Source: Ruminococcus sp. (lineage in GTDB: Bacteria > Bacillota > Clostridia > Oscillospirales > Ruminococcaceae). Taken from it: DNA of 39,211 nucleotides. The stretch spans positions 1 through 39,211 of the forward strand of contig SVNQ01000015.1 in assembly GCA_015066865.1 (NCBI GenBank), given 5' to 3'. The notes below the pieces were generated by a model. The model had not been told where the DNA came from, did no database searches, and was given only the letters and a program-made list of their open reading frames with translations. Made by a program: the position numbers and the translations under genes. Each line of letters begins with the position of its first letter. Within the stretch, counting starts at the first letter, position 1. This document shows positions 7,749 through 15,240 of this stretch, piece after piece.

Positions 7749-8285
7749 TTAGTAATTTTCAGCGTGAATTTCAAAGTAACTCTTAGGATGCGCACAAGTC
7801 GGACAAACCTCCGGTGCCTTGGTACCTACGATGATATGACCGCAGTTACGGCATTCCCATACCTTGACTTCGCTCTTTTCAAACACCTGTGCCATCTCCA
7901 CATTTTTCAGCAGCGCACGGTAACGTTCCTCATGATGCTTTTCAATTGCCGCTACCAGACGGAATTTTGCAGCAAGCTCCGGAAAACCTTCTTCATCCGC
8001 TGTCTTGGCAAATCCTTCATACATATCTGTCCACTCGTAATTCTCGCCTTCTGCTGCAGCAGCAAGATTTTCTGCTGTATCACCGATGCCGTTCAGTTCC
8101 TTGAACCACAGCTTTGCATGTTCCTTTTCGTTTTCGGCGGTTTTCAGAAAAAGTGCTGCGATCTGTTCAAAGCCCTCTTTCTTAGCCTTAGAAGCAAAAT
8201 AAGTGTATTTGTTTCTTGCCTGAGATTCACCTGCAAATGCTGCCTCAAGATTCTTTTCAGTTTGTGTTCCTGCGTACTTGTTCAT
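7749..8285 (-). CDS. rbr: Rubrerythrin (classical, C-terminal rubredoxin domain)
   Basis: A 178-residue peroxide-reducing diiron protein. The N-terminal four-helix domain carries iron ligand motifs at [22 protein letters not shown] and IEKHHEERY. The C-terminal rubredoxin domain has CRNCG and CPTC. ATG 8285 follows AAAGGGTGG. It has its own strong promoter and is divergent from the Crp-family gene, convergent with the reverse rubrerythrin. Having both architectures close together next to PerR points to a dedicated peroxide-defence locus in a strict anaerobe. No Per box is obvious at its promoter. Confidence 0.95.
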   Translation of the reverse strand: MNKYAGTQTEKNLEAAFAGESQARNKYTYFASKAKKEGFEQIAALFLKTAENEKEHAKLWFKELNGIGDTAENLAAAAEGENYEWTDMYEGFAKTADEEGFPELAAKFRLVAAIEKHHEERYRALLKNVEMAQVFEKSEVKVWECRNCGHIIVGTKAPEVCPTCAHPKSYFEIHAENY

Positions 8286-8385
8286 GGTTCTACCACCCTT
8301 TCAAATAACTAATCATATCACTTCATACTGATTTTTTCGGACGGTGCTTTTATTCCGGTTTGGTAAATCAGCATTCGGTATTTTT

Positions 8386-8414
8386 ATTATAATGAGAATT
8401 TGATGATTTGTCAA
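8386..8414 (-). promoter_or_regulatory. Consensus sigma-A promoter of rbr
   Basis: Minus strand: TTGACA (8414-8409), 17 bp, TATAAT (8391-8386). The leader before the start codon is about 95 bases. Confidence 0.8.
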
Positions 8415-8468
8415 GAGTACTTTTTGCACATTGCATGGAGAATATTCATTTTTCTTTTTTACTCTTAC

Positions 8469-8497
8469 TTGCATTTCTTCAACCAATTTAGTATAAT
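8469..8497 (+). promoter_or_regulatory. Sigma-A promoter of the Crp/Fnr-family gene
   Basis: TTGCAT (8469-8474), 17-bp spacer, TATAAT (8492-8497). The ribosome site AAGGAG lies seven bases before the ATG at 8540. Confidence 0.7.
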
Positions 8498-8539
8498 AAT
8501 AATAGGCGTCAAGGCACAAATGGAAACAAGGAGAACAAC

Positions 8540-9211
8540 ATGAAAAAATATTTTAAAGTTCTGAGAAAATGCCCGCTTTTTTATTGGATCGAAGACGAAA
8601 ATCTGATTGCACTGCTCGGCTGCCTTGGGGCTAAGGTTGAATTTTTTGATAAGAAATATACAATTCTTGCTGAAGGAAATCCGGCAAAGTTTATCGGCAT
8701 TATGCTGCACGGCTCAGCACAGGTGATCCGTATGGATTATAACGGAAACAAAAGTATTGTTTCAGAAATAGCGGAATCCGATATTTTCGGTGAATCATTT
8801 GCATGTGCGGAAATTTCTTCGATTCCGGTCGCAATCGTAGCAAATGAACCCTGTGAAGTCATGTTCATTGACTGTCATCGCCTGCTGCATTCCTGTTCAA
8901 ATGCTTGTGGATTTCATCAACAGCTCATTTTCAATCTGATGAAAGATCTCGCAACCAAAAATCTTCTGTTTCATCAGAGAATTGAAGTAACTTCACAGCG
9001 TTCCACCAGAGACAAGCTGATGACATTTCTGCTGCTGCAGTCAAAGAAAAACGGAAGCAGCAGTTTTGATATTTCCTTCAACAGGCAGGAGCTGGCTGAT
9101 TATCTTGAGGTAGACAGAAGCGGTCTTTCTGCTGAGATCAGTAAACTGTGCAAGGAAGGGATTATTTTGTGCAAACGCAATCATTTTGAATTGCTGGACA
9201 TACCTGTTTAA
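8540..9211 (+). CDS. Crp/Fnr-family transcriptional regulator
   Basis: A 223-residue regulator with a cyclic-nucleotide-binding-like beta barrel (about 15-130, with the typical ILAEGNPAKFIGIMLHGSAQV stretch at ~41-62) followed by a dimer helix and a winged helix (about 150-220, recognition region RQELADYLEVDRSGLSAEI). No CxxC/Fe-S ligand cluster typical of FNR is visible at the N-terminus, and no clear cAMP-contact motif. The effector is unknown; heme, redox or another small molecule is possible. It is divergent from the classical rubrerythrin gene, with about 250 bases between them, so it may control that gene, but this is inferred only from position. Confidence 0.85.
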   Translation: MKKYFKVLRKCPLFYWIEDENLIALLGCLGAKVEFFDKKYTILAEGNPAKFIGIMLHGSAQVIRMDYNGNKSIVSEIAESDIFGESFACAEISSIPVAIVANEPCEVMFIDCHRLLHSCSNACGFHQQLIFNLMKDLATKNLLFHQRIEVTSQRSTRDKLMTFLLLQSKKNGSSSFDISFNRQELADYLEVDRSGLSAEISKLCKEGIILCKRNHFELLDIPV

Positions 9212-9301
9212 CCCCCGCTTTTACATGATCTGATTGCATATTTTTTCATCACAGCGCTATACATCATCATATATTTCCCACTGAAAACATTTCATTTGCT
9301 A

Positions 9302-9330
9302 TTGACAAATCTGAAATATTGCGTTATAAT
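9302..9330 (+). promoter_or_regulatory. Consensus sigma-A promoter of the LysR gene
   Basis: TTGACA (9302-9307), 17-bp spacer, TATAAT (9325-9330). Confidence 0.8.
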
Positions 9331-9401
9331 AGAAACCAATGAGATTCTGTGCAGCCGGCAGACAGTTTGCCTGCCATCTGTGTATATCGGAGGTTAACGA
9401 T

Positions 9402-10325
9402 ATGAATATGAAACAGCTTCGTTATGCACTTATTTTGCATAATACGGGCAGTTTTTCGCAGGCTGCAGAGATTCTTGGCATTTCTCAGCCATCTTTAAGC
9501 CAATATATCCATAAAATTGAAAAGGATCTGGGAGTCATTCTTTTTGAACGCACGGGAACGGATATCCGTCTGACGGATGCAGGCAAGATTTACCTGGATG
9601 CCGGAAGAAAGATTCTGGAACTGGAACGTCAGATGCAGCACCAGTTTTCTGAACTGCAAGGAAATCGCTCCGGCAGTGTTGTGTTGGGTATTTCTCCGCA
9701 TCGCTGCTTTTGCATTGCTCCGAAACTGGTAAAACAATTCCGTGAAGCTTATCCGGGAATGCACCTTGTATTGGAGGAAAGAAGCGGTCAGGATCTGATT
9801 GCCAGCGCTCAGCGAGGGGAATTTGATTTGTGCCTGACTGTACTTCCTGTGAACGAGCAGCTCTTTTCTTATGAGCATGTTATGAAGGAAGAAGCAGTCA
9901 TTGCTGTTCCAAATGGCACGGATTTATGCCGTAAACTTCGGGATTCAGCTGTTTCTGTGAACAACCGCAAATATCCTGCTGTTGATATACATATGATCGA
10001 CGGAGCGGATTTTGCATTTCTGGGTGAAGGAATGCCCATGCAGATCATTCTGGATAATGTTTGCAGAAAATATAATCTGCACCTGCGAAAAGTTGTTGAC
10101 TGCCGCAGTCTGGAAGCACTGGAAGCCATGGTAAGCGAGGGCATATGCTCCGCATTGATTCCTTCCTATCTGACCGGCTACAAAATCGGACATTCCGATG
10201 TCACCTGCTTTTCCCTGCATCAGGAAATCTCTACAAGAGAAATTGTTGCAATTTATCGTAAGGGACAGCATTTGTCAAAGCCTGTGCTGGATCTGATCAA
10301 AATTCTGAAAACACTGGATGTATAA
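9402..10325 (+). CDS. LysR-family transcriptional regulator
   Basis: A 307-residue regulator with the N-terminal winged helix of the family (MKQLRYALILHNTGSFSQAA, then SQPSLSQYIHKIEKDLGVILFER), a linker helix, and a periplasmic-binding-protein-like effector domain from about residue 90. LysR proteins usually sense a metabolite of the pathway they control. It is immediately upstream of, and co-directional with, the six-gene operon starting at 10532, with two copies of an inverted repeat in between, so it is the probable regulator of that operon. ATG 9402 follows CGGAGG with 8 bases of spacing; in-frame codons before it lie too far upstream of this site. Confidence 0.9.
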   Translation: MNMKQLRYALILHNTGSFSQAAEILGISQPSLSQYIHKIEKDLGVILFERTGTDIRLTDAGKIYLDAGRKILELERQMQHQFSELQGNRSGSVVLGISPHRCFCIAPKLVKQFREAYPGMHLVLEERSGQDLIASAQRGEFDLCLTVLPVNEQLFSYEHVMKEEAVIAVPNGTDLCRKLRDSAVSVNNRKYPAVDIHMIDGADFAFLGEGMPMQIILDNVCRKYNLHLRKVVDCRSLEALEAMVSEGICSALIPSYLTGYKIGHSDVTCFSLHQEISTREIVAIYRKGQHLSKPVLDLIKILKTLDV

Positions 10326-10342
10326 TCCAATTATGTGATTTT

Positions 10343-10369
10343 GCCGCTGACGATTTACTTGTCGGCGGC
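10343..10369 (+). terminator. Hairpin after the LysR gene
   Basis: A 9-bp stem (GCCGCTGAC / GTCGGCGGC, one G-U pair) with a 9-base loop, 17 bases after the stop codon. The T-rich stretch GGGTTTTAATAT comes several bases later, so it is a weak intrinsic terminator candidate. Confidence 0.4.
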
Positions 10370-10384
10370 TATCAAAGGGTTTTA

Positions 10385-10404
10385 ATATAACGAAAAAGTT
10401 ATAT
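10385..10404. promoter_or_regulatory. Inverted repeat 1, ATATAAC-N6-GTTATAT
   Basis: Perfect 7-bp arms at 10385-10391 and 10398-10404. The same arms and spacing recur at 10482. It resembles a regulator site and lies upstream of the aldo/keto reductase promoter, centred roughly 120 bp before the expected transcription start. Confidence 0.6.
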
Positions 10405-10481
10405 GATTTATAATTTAAACATCATTTCTGAAAGCATTGAGTTTTAGCAATGTCCTCAGTTTTGATTCATTTTTATTCTGG

Positions 10482-10501
10482 ATATAACCAAAAGGTTATA
10501 T
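10482..10501. promoter_or_regulatory. Inverted repeat 2, ATATAACC-N4-GGTTATAT, overlapping the operon promoter
   Basis: Perfect 8-bp arms that include the ATATAAC-N6-GTTATAT motif of repeat 1, centre to centre 97 bp away. It sits directly before a -10 match TATAAT (10503-10508) that has no recognisable -35 box, so transcription probably depends on a regulator bound here. The ATAA-N8-TTAT core is close to the ATAA-N7-TTAT dyad of the LysR-type regulator CcpC; that resemblance is only suggestive. Confidence 0.6.
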
Positions 10502-10531
10502 ATATAATAATTATTAGAGAAGGAGGAAGTT

Positions 10532-11500
10532 ATGAATCAAGTAAATTTTGTACTTGGTACGATGACATTCGGTGAATCCATATTTGGTGACGGCGCATCA
10601 GAAATGATACGAACCTTTGGGGAGCTTGGCTACACTGAGCTGGACACGGCGTATGTCTACAACAACGGACAGAGTGAGGAATTGATCGGCGATGCACTGA
10701 AACGCTTCGGGAACAACCCGTTCAAAATTGCAACTAAGGTGAATCCCCGCATTACCGGAAAGCTTGACGGAAATGCAGTTATGACTCAGTTTCACGAATC
10801 CCTTCGCCGCCTGCAAACGGAATCAGTGGATACGCTGTATCTGCACTTTCCGGATAAGGATACTCCTGTAGAATCTGCACTGGAAGCATGCGCAAAGCTG
10901 CACAGTGAAGGTAAAATCAAGGAGCTGGGATTGAGTAATTTTCCGGCATGGCTGGTAGTGGATGTTTATTATCGCTGCAAGGAAAAGGGCTGGATACTGC
11001 CAACCATATACGAGGGTCTGTACAATCCCTTGAGCCGCAGAGCGGAATCGGAACTTGCACAGGTTCTTGATCAGTTCGGAATGCGGTTCTACGCATACAA
11101 TCCTTTAGCGGGCGGAATGCTGACCAATAAATATTCCAGTATGGAAGAAGCACCGGCTGACGGACGCTTCACCCATCGTCCGAATTATAAAAACCGTTAC
11201 TGGAAACAATCATATTTCGATGCGATTTCCGTACTCAAGGCAGTATGCGCAAAATACGGGATCAGCATTATTGAGGCAACCTATCGGTGGATGGCGTTCC
11301 ATTCAATGCTGAATATGGAGCGTGGTGATGCAATCATTATTGGTGTATCAAAGCTCTCACAGTTGGAACAAAATGTTGCTGCGGTTGCATCGGGAGCATT
11401 GCCGCAGGAACTTGCAGAGGCATTCAACAATGCATGGGAGACCACAAAGGCTGATGCGCCGCAATATTTCCGCTTCTATGATCCGAAAAGCAATATCTGA
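10532..11500 (+). CDS. Aldo/keto reductase, AKR7 (aflatoxin/succinic semialdehyde reductase) type
   Basis: A 322-residue NADPH-dependent aldehyde reductase. Its sequence follows the AKR7 family closely: LDTAYVYNNGQSE, IATKVNPR, YLHFPDKDTPVE, LGLSNFPAW, YNPLAGGMLTNKY and a C-terminal PQYFRFYD. The catalytic tetrad is visible as Asp38, Tyr43, Lys69 and His105. AKR7 enzymes reduce dicarbonyls and acidic aldehydes such as succinic semialdehyde. As first gene of the operon, followed 20 bases later by a decarboxylase that would make an aldehyde, it plausibly reduces that aldehyde to an alcohol. ATG 10532 follows AAGGAGG. The natural substrate is not known. Confidence 0.88.
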   Translation: MNQVNFVLGTMTFGESIFGDGASEMIRTFGELGYTELDTAYVYNNGQSEELIGDALKRFGNNPFKIATKVNPRITGKLDGNAVMTQFHESLRRLQTESVDTLYLHFPDKDTPVESALEACAKLHSEGKIKELGLSNFPAWLVVDVYYRCKEKGWILPTIYEGLYNPLSRRAESELAQVLDQFGMRFYAYNPLAGGMLTNKYSSMEEAPADGRFTHRPNYKNRYWKQSYFDAISVLKAVCAKYGISIIEATYRWMAFHSMLNMERGDAIIIGVSKLSQLEQNVAAVASGALPQELAEAFNNAWETTKADAPQYFRFYDPKSNI

Positions 11501-11520
11501 TTTTTGAAGGGAGTGTTTTT

Positions 11521-12663
11521 ATGCTGAATCAGGAATTTTTCTATCAGGAACTCACGAAAAACGGTGTCACGTTCTTTACGGGTGTGCCGGATTCTTATTT
11601 GAACGGATTTTGCAATTACTTGCAGGAGCATATTTCCGACAAGGAGCATATTATTGCAGCTAACGAAGGCAATGCTGTTGGAATTGCCGCCGGACATTAC
11701 TTTGCAAACGGAAGTCTTCCGCTGGTGTACATGCAAAATTCCGGCATGGGCAATGCCGTCAATCCCCTTGCGTCGCTTGCAGACAGAAATGTATATTCCG
11801 TACCCATGATCTGGCTGATCGGTTGGCGTGGACAGCCCGGAACCGGTGACTGGGCACAGCATCAGCTGCAGGGCGAAATTACCACAAAACTGCCGGAGAT
11901 CATGAACATTGAATACAGGGTTCTTTCCAACGATGAAACAGAAGTCACACAGATTCTGGAGTGGGCATGCACCAAAGCAATGTCTGATCGCTGCCCTGTG
12001 GCGTTGATTGCGCCGAAGGGAGTGCTTGCCGGTGAAAAGAAAGCAAATACACCGGATACGAGTTATCCGATGAGCCGTGAGGAGGCGATCGAAACCATTC
12101 TGGATTGCATGCCGTCGGATACGATCTACTCTGCTACGACGGGACGTGCAACGAGGGAGCTCTATTTCCTGCGTGAGCGCAGGAAGGAAAGCCACCGCTT
12201 TGATTTTCTGAATGTCGGTTCTATGGGGCATGCATCCTCCGTTGCACTTGGCATTGCTGTTTCCAAGCCGGAACGCCCCGTGGTAACACTGGATGGTGAC
12301 TGCGCCTGCATGATGCACATGGGAGCAATGACCATGGTCAGCAAGCTGGAGGCACCGAATTTCCTGCACATTGTCCTGAACAATGGTGCACATGAATCCG
12401 TTGGCGGACAGCCGTCCGCAGGGTTTGCTGTGGATTTCACAGGCATTGCAAAGGCATCGGGCTATGCAACGGTTGACAGCGCAGTAACCACAAAGGATGA
12501 GATTATTGCCGCAGTGAACGCACTGCGCACAAGCGGAAAAGCAGGATTTCTGGAAATCCGCATTCACAAGGGTCTGAGCGGAAAGCTTCCGCCTTTGGAT
12601 ATTTCCCATGAGGGACTGATTACTGAACTGATGAATGAACTGCAAGGAAAGGAATGTGAGTAA
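11521..12663 (+). CDS. ThDP-dependent decarboxylase, phosphonopyruvate/sulfopyruvate decarboxylase family
   Basis: A 380-residue cytosolic enzyme related to AepY, which converts 3-phosphonopyruvate to phosphonoacetaldehyde. The N-terminal half carries FFTGVPDSYLNGFCNY, AANEGNAVGIAAGHY (Glu49, ThDP-activating) and MQNSGMGNAVNPL. The C-terminal half carries the ThDP/magnesium motif LDGDC (259-261) running to LNNGAHESVGGQ (about 286-296). No phosphoenolpyruvate mutase or other phosphonate gene is present here, so the true substrate may be another pyruvate with an acidic group at C3, such as oxaloacetate or sulfopyruvate; this is inference. The ribosome site is GGGAG. The stop overlaps the next start (TAATG). 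Confidence 0.85.
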   Translation: MLNQEFFYQELTKNGVTFFTGVPDSYLNGFCNYLQEHISDKEHIIAANEGNAVGIAAGHYFANGSLPLVYMQNSGMGNAVNPLASLADRNVYSVPMIWLIGWRGQPGTGDWAQHQLQGEITTKLPEIMNIEYRVLSNDETEVTQILEWACTKAMSDRCPVALIAPKGVLAGEKKANTPDTSYPMSREEAIETILDCMPSDTIYSATTGRATRELYFLRERRKESHRFDFLNVGSMGHASSVALGIAVSKPERPVVTLDGDCACMMHMGAMTMVSKLEAPNFLHIVLNNGAHESVGGQPSAGFAVDFTGIAKASGYATVDSAVTTKDEIIAAVNALRTSGKAGFLEIRIHKGLSGKLPPLDISHEGLITELMNELQGKECE

Positions 12664-13571
12664 TGATGAACAGTATGGAACAGACAAGAACATTTTTGGG
12701 AAAGATCGGCTTACCGTGCGGTGATGCCTATGATCTGCCGACCTCTGAGAAACGATTTTCGGACGGTGCACAATTTCGTCTGGAGGTTCCGGGGATTCAG
12801 GGACCCGGCACGATGAAGACGCTGTTGGAGGAGCTTGACAGATATGGTATCAGCATCCATCGTGTTACACAGACAAAGGGAATCTGGACGCTGCTTGATG
12901 AGGAGATTGAAAAGATGGTGGAATATGCTCATCAGTGGCAGGTGGAGCTGATTCTTGCGATCGGTCCCCGTGCAACAACTGATACTTCCGCTTCTGTCAA
13001 CACGCCCGAGGGGGTACGCATGGGCTATCGTCTGCGGGGACAGGAACAGATCGTGCGTGCAATTGAAGATGTCAAGCGTGCGGCAAGACTTGGTGTGCGT
13101 TCCTTCCTTGTATATGACGAGGGTTGTCTCTGGGCATTGAATGAATTCCGCAAGGCGGGTGAGATCCCTGCGGACTGCCGATTCAAGATGTCAGCTCACA
13201 CAGGTCACGGAAATCCCTGCTCTGCAAAGCTTCTGGAGAGCATTGGAGCCAATTCCATCAATCCGGTGCGTGATATTCAGATGCAGATGCTTTCTGCAAT
13301 GCGGCAGGCAATTGATATTCCGATCGACATTCATACGGAAAATCCCAAGTCCACCGGTGGCTTCATCAGACATTACGAGGTGCCTGAAATGATTCGTATT
13401 GCTGCGCCGATTTATCTGAAAACAGGCGGTGCGGTAGCAAAGACACACAGCTGGGATACGACCAATGATGACGCTAAGAAACGTGCAAAGCAGGTTGCAC
13501 TTGTGATGCGTGTCATCAAGGAATATTATCCGGAGGCTATTATTTCAGAAAAAGGAAGTATAAAAGAATGA
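12663..13571 (+). CDS. U32-peptidase-like TIM-barrel protein of unknown function
   Basis: A 302-residue protein resembling short proteins usually annotated as peptidase U32 family. Regions that look conserved are GDAYDLPTSEKRFSDGAQFR, the LRGQEQIVRAIEDVKRAA helix, VYDEGCLWALNEFRKAGEIP and FIRHYEVPEMIRIAAPIYLK. It is too short for a full U32 collagenase or tRNA/ubiquinone hydroxylase, and I see no cysteine cluster like that of UbiU/UbiV. Peptidase activity is doubtful; a metabolic role matching its neighbours is more likely. It overlaps the decarboxylase stop by one base and the next gene by four (ATGA), which implies translational coupling. The family call comes from recall, not a search. Confidence 0.65.
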   Translation: MMNSMEQTRTFLGKIGLPCGDAYDLPTSEKRFSDGAQFRLEVPGIQGPGTMKTLLEELDRYGISIHRVTQTKGIWTLLDEEIEKMVEYAHQWQVELILAIGPRATTDTSASVNTPEGVRMGYRLRGQEQIVRAIEDVKRAARLGVRSFLVYDEGCLWALNEFRKAGEIPADCRFKMSAHTGHGNPCSAKLLESIGANSINPVRDIQMQMLSAMRQAIDIPIDIHTENPKSTGGFIRHYEVPEMIRIAAPIYLKTGGAVAKTHSWDTTNDDAKKRAKQVALVMRVIKEYYPEAIISEKGSIKE

Positions 13572-14719
13572 GACACCAAAGATTTAATCCCGATTTTCAG
13601 TTTGTAAAAGAACCCGAACATTTTAATAAATACACGGATCGTGAGCTTTTACAATACTGCCTGGGTGCAACTATGTACATGCCCGGCACTAAGGATTTTT
13701 TGCCGAAAATCATGAACTGTGCTATGCCGGGTCTTACCACGATGGTATTCTGCTTTGAGGATGCTTGCGCAGAAAGTGATGTTCCGGCAGCGGAAGAAAA
13801 TGTCCTGCGCACACTTGATGCGATCAGCACAGCAATCGAAAACGGCGATTTACAGCAGGATGATATTCCGTTGATCTTCTGCCGTATCCGCAGTCTCGAA
13901 CAGTTTAAAAGTTTTGCACAGCGTCTGACACCGCATATGGCAAAGGCACTGACAGGAATTAATTTTCCCAAATTCAATTCCGAAAACGGTGATGCCTACT
14001 TCGCTTACTTAAAAGCATTGAGTGCGGATTTGGGTGAAGTTTTGTACGGAATGCCGATTATTGAGGATCCTCGTGTTGCCTTTAAGGAAAGCCGTATGCA
14101 GGAGCTGATGAGCATTCGTGCGATTCTCAATAAATATTATGACATGGTTCTGCAGATTCGTGTGGGAGGAACGGATTTTTCATCCTGCTTCGGTGTGCGA
14201 AGGGGCGTGGATTACTCCATTTACGACATCATGACCGTTCGGGAATGTCTGGTTGACATTCTGAATGTTTTCAGCAGAAACAATGAGTTCGTGGTTTCAG
14301 GCCCTGTCTGGGAATATTTCCGTGCAAGCAAGCGGATGATGTTCGAAGAACTTCCGAAACATACGCTCGATGATTACCTGATGAAGCGGATTCCGCTTGT
14401 AAACCACGAGATTGACGGGCTGATGCGTGAGGTAATTCTTGACAAGGCAAATGGATTCGTTGGCAGAACTGTAATACATCCGTCACACATCAGATTCGTG
14501 AACGGTCTGCAGGCGGTGACACGGGAGGAATACGAGGACGCAAAGCAAATTCTGGAAAGCACCGAGGGTGGTGTACATAAGGGGCAAAGCGCCAACAAGA
14601 TGAATGAGATCAAACCTCATACGAACTGGGCAAACAAGGTCATGATGCGTGCAAGGGCATTCGGTGTGATTGAGAATGAAAAGAATTACCTGATGCTGAT
14701 CAGCGATCAAACTGCATAA
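13568..14719 (+). CDS. CitE/HpcH-like C-C bond lyase (Ter-operon-associated subfamily)
   Basis: A 383-residue TIM-barrel enzyme of the citrate lyase beta / HpcH aldolase superfamily, which makes or breaks a C-C bond next to a 2-oxo acid or acyl group with magnesium. Visible features are LGATMYMPGTKDF, the metal-site CFEDA (Glu64, Asp65), FCRIRS, FPKF and GMPIIEDP (Glu166). Later come IRVGGTDFSSCFGVRRG, VVSGPVWEYF, DKANGFVGRTVIHPSH and the tail ANKMNEIKPHTNWA. The long C-terminal part matches my recall of the C-C_Bond_Lyase family (PF15617) found beside tellurite-resistance ter genes, rather than CoA-dependent CitE. No ter genes occur here. It overlaps the gene before it (ATGA). Confidence 0.8.
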   Translation: MRHQRFNPDFQFVKEPEHFNKYTDRELLQYCLGATMYMPGTKDFLPKIMNCAMPGLTTMVFCFEDACAESDVPAAEENVLRTLDAISTAIENGDLQQDDIPLIFCRIRSLEQFKSFAQRLTPHMAKALTGINFPKFNSENGDAYFAYLKALSADLGEVLYGMPIIEDPRVAFKESRMQELMSIRAILNKYYDMVLQIRVGGTDFSSCFGVRRGVDYSIYDIMTVRECLVDILNVFSRNNEFVVSGPVWEYFRASKRMMFEELPKHTLDDYLMKRIPLVNHEIDGLMREVILDKANGFVGRTVIHPSHIRFVNGLQAVTREEYEDAKQILESTEGGVHKGQSANKMNEIKPHTNWANKVMMRARAFGVIENEKNYLMLISDQTA

Positions 14720-14730
14720 AGGAGGCGTCC

Positions 14731-15240
14731 ATGAGTATTGAACTGAAAACTCCGCTCAGTGATGACGTGATTTCCTCACTGAATGTAGGAGATATGGTTT
14801 ATCTTTCAGGATATATTTTATGCGGAAGGGATGCTGTTCTGCCGAAAATTGTTTCCATGCTGGAAGGCGGCACAATTTCACAGCTCGGAGTTGAACTGCA
14901 GGGCAGTGTGATTTTTCATACCGCAGTCAGCCCGGCAGGGGTAGGCCCAACTTCCAGCAACAAGCTGGAAATCGAAAACAGCATTGCTCCGCTGTCCGCA
15001 GGCGGCGTCAAGCTGCACCTCGGAAAAGGGGCGCTTCATCCCGAAACAGTTGCTGCCCTCAAACAACACAATGCAGTCTATGCTGTCATTCCACCCGTTA
15101 CAGCTTTGCTTGGTGCGCGGACACTGGAACAGCGCACTGCTGCATTTCCCGAACTTGGCATGGAAGCGCTGCATCTTTTAAAAGTGGAACGCTTTCCGGC
15201 GATCATTGCAGCTGCAAAAGGAAGGAGCATTTACGAATGA
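14731..15240 (+). CDS. Class I fumarase / L(+)-tartrate dehydratase-type beta subunit
   Basis: A 169-residue subunit of an iron-sulfur hydro-lyase that adds or removes water from a C4-type hydroxy-dicarboxylate. It keeps the family's LSGYILCGRDA, SPAGVGPTSSNKLE, HLGKGAL and the closing MEALHLLKVERFPAII. The usual AIGGAAAL stretch is replaced by VIPPVTALL, so its substrate may differ from fumarate or tartrate. ATG 14731 follows AAAGGAGG. It overlaps the alpha gene by four bases (ATGA). The order is beta before alpha, whereas E. coli tartrate dehydratase is ttdA-ttdB. Confidence 0.85.
   Translation: MSIELKTPLSDDVISSLNVGDMVYLSGYILCGRDAVLPKIVSMLEGGTISQLGVELQGSVIFHTAVSPAGVGPTSSNKLEIENSIAPLSAGGVKLHLGKGALHPETVAALKQHNAVYAVIPPVTALLGARTLEQRTAAFPELGMEALHLLKVERFPAIIAAAKGRSIYE

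Noticed and set aside
11476..12771. A 431-codon open frame on the minus strand across the ThDP decarboxylase gene
   Set aside because: It lies wholly antisense to a gene with clear family motifs, has a Cys/His/Arg-rich non-protein-like composition and no ribosome site.
12663..13571. The idea that this gene is the phosphoenolpyruvate mutase expected beside an AepY-type decarboxylase
   Set aside because: The mutase/isocitrate-lyase signature is absent and the sequence fits a U32-like barrel, so a phosphonate pathway is not supported.
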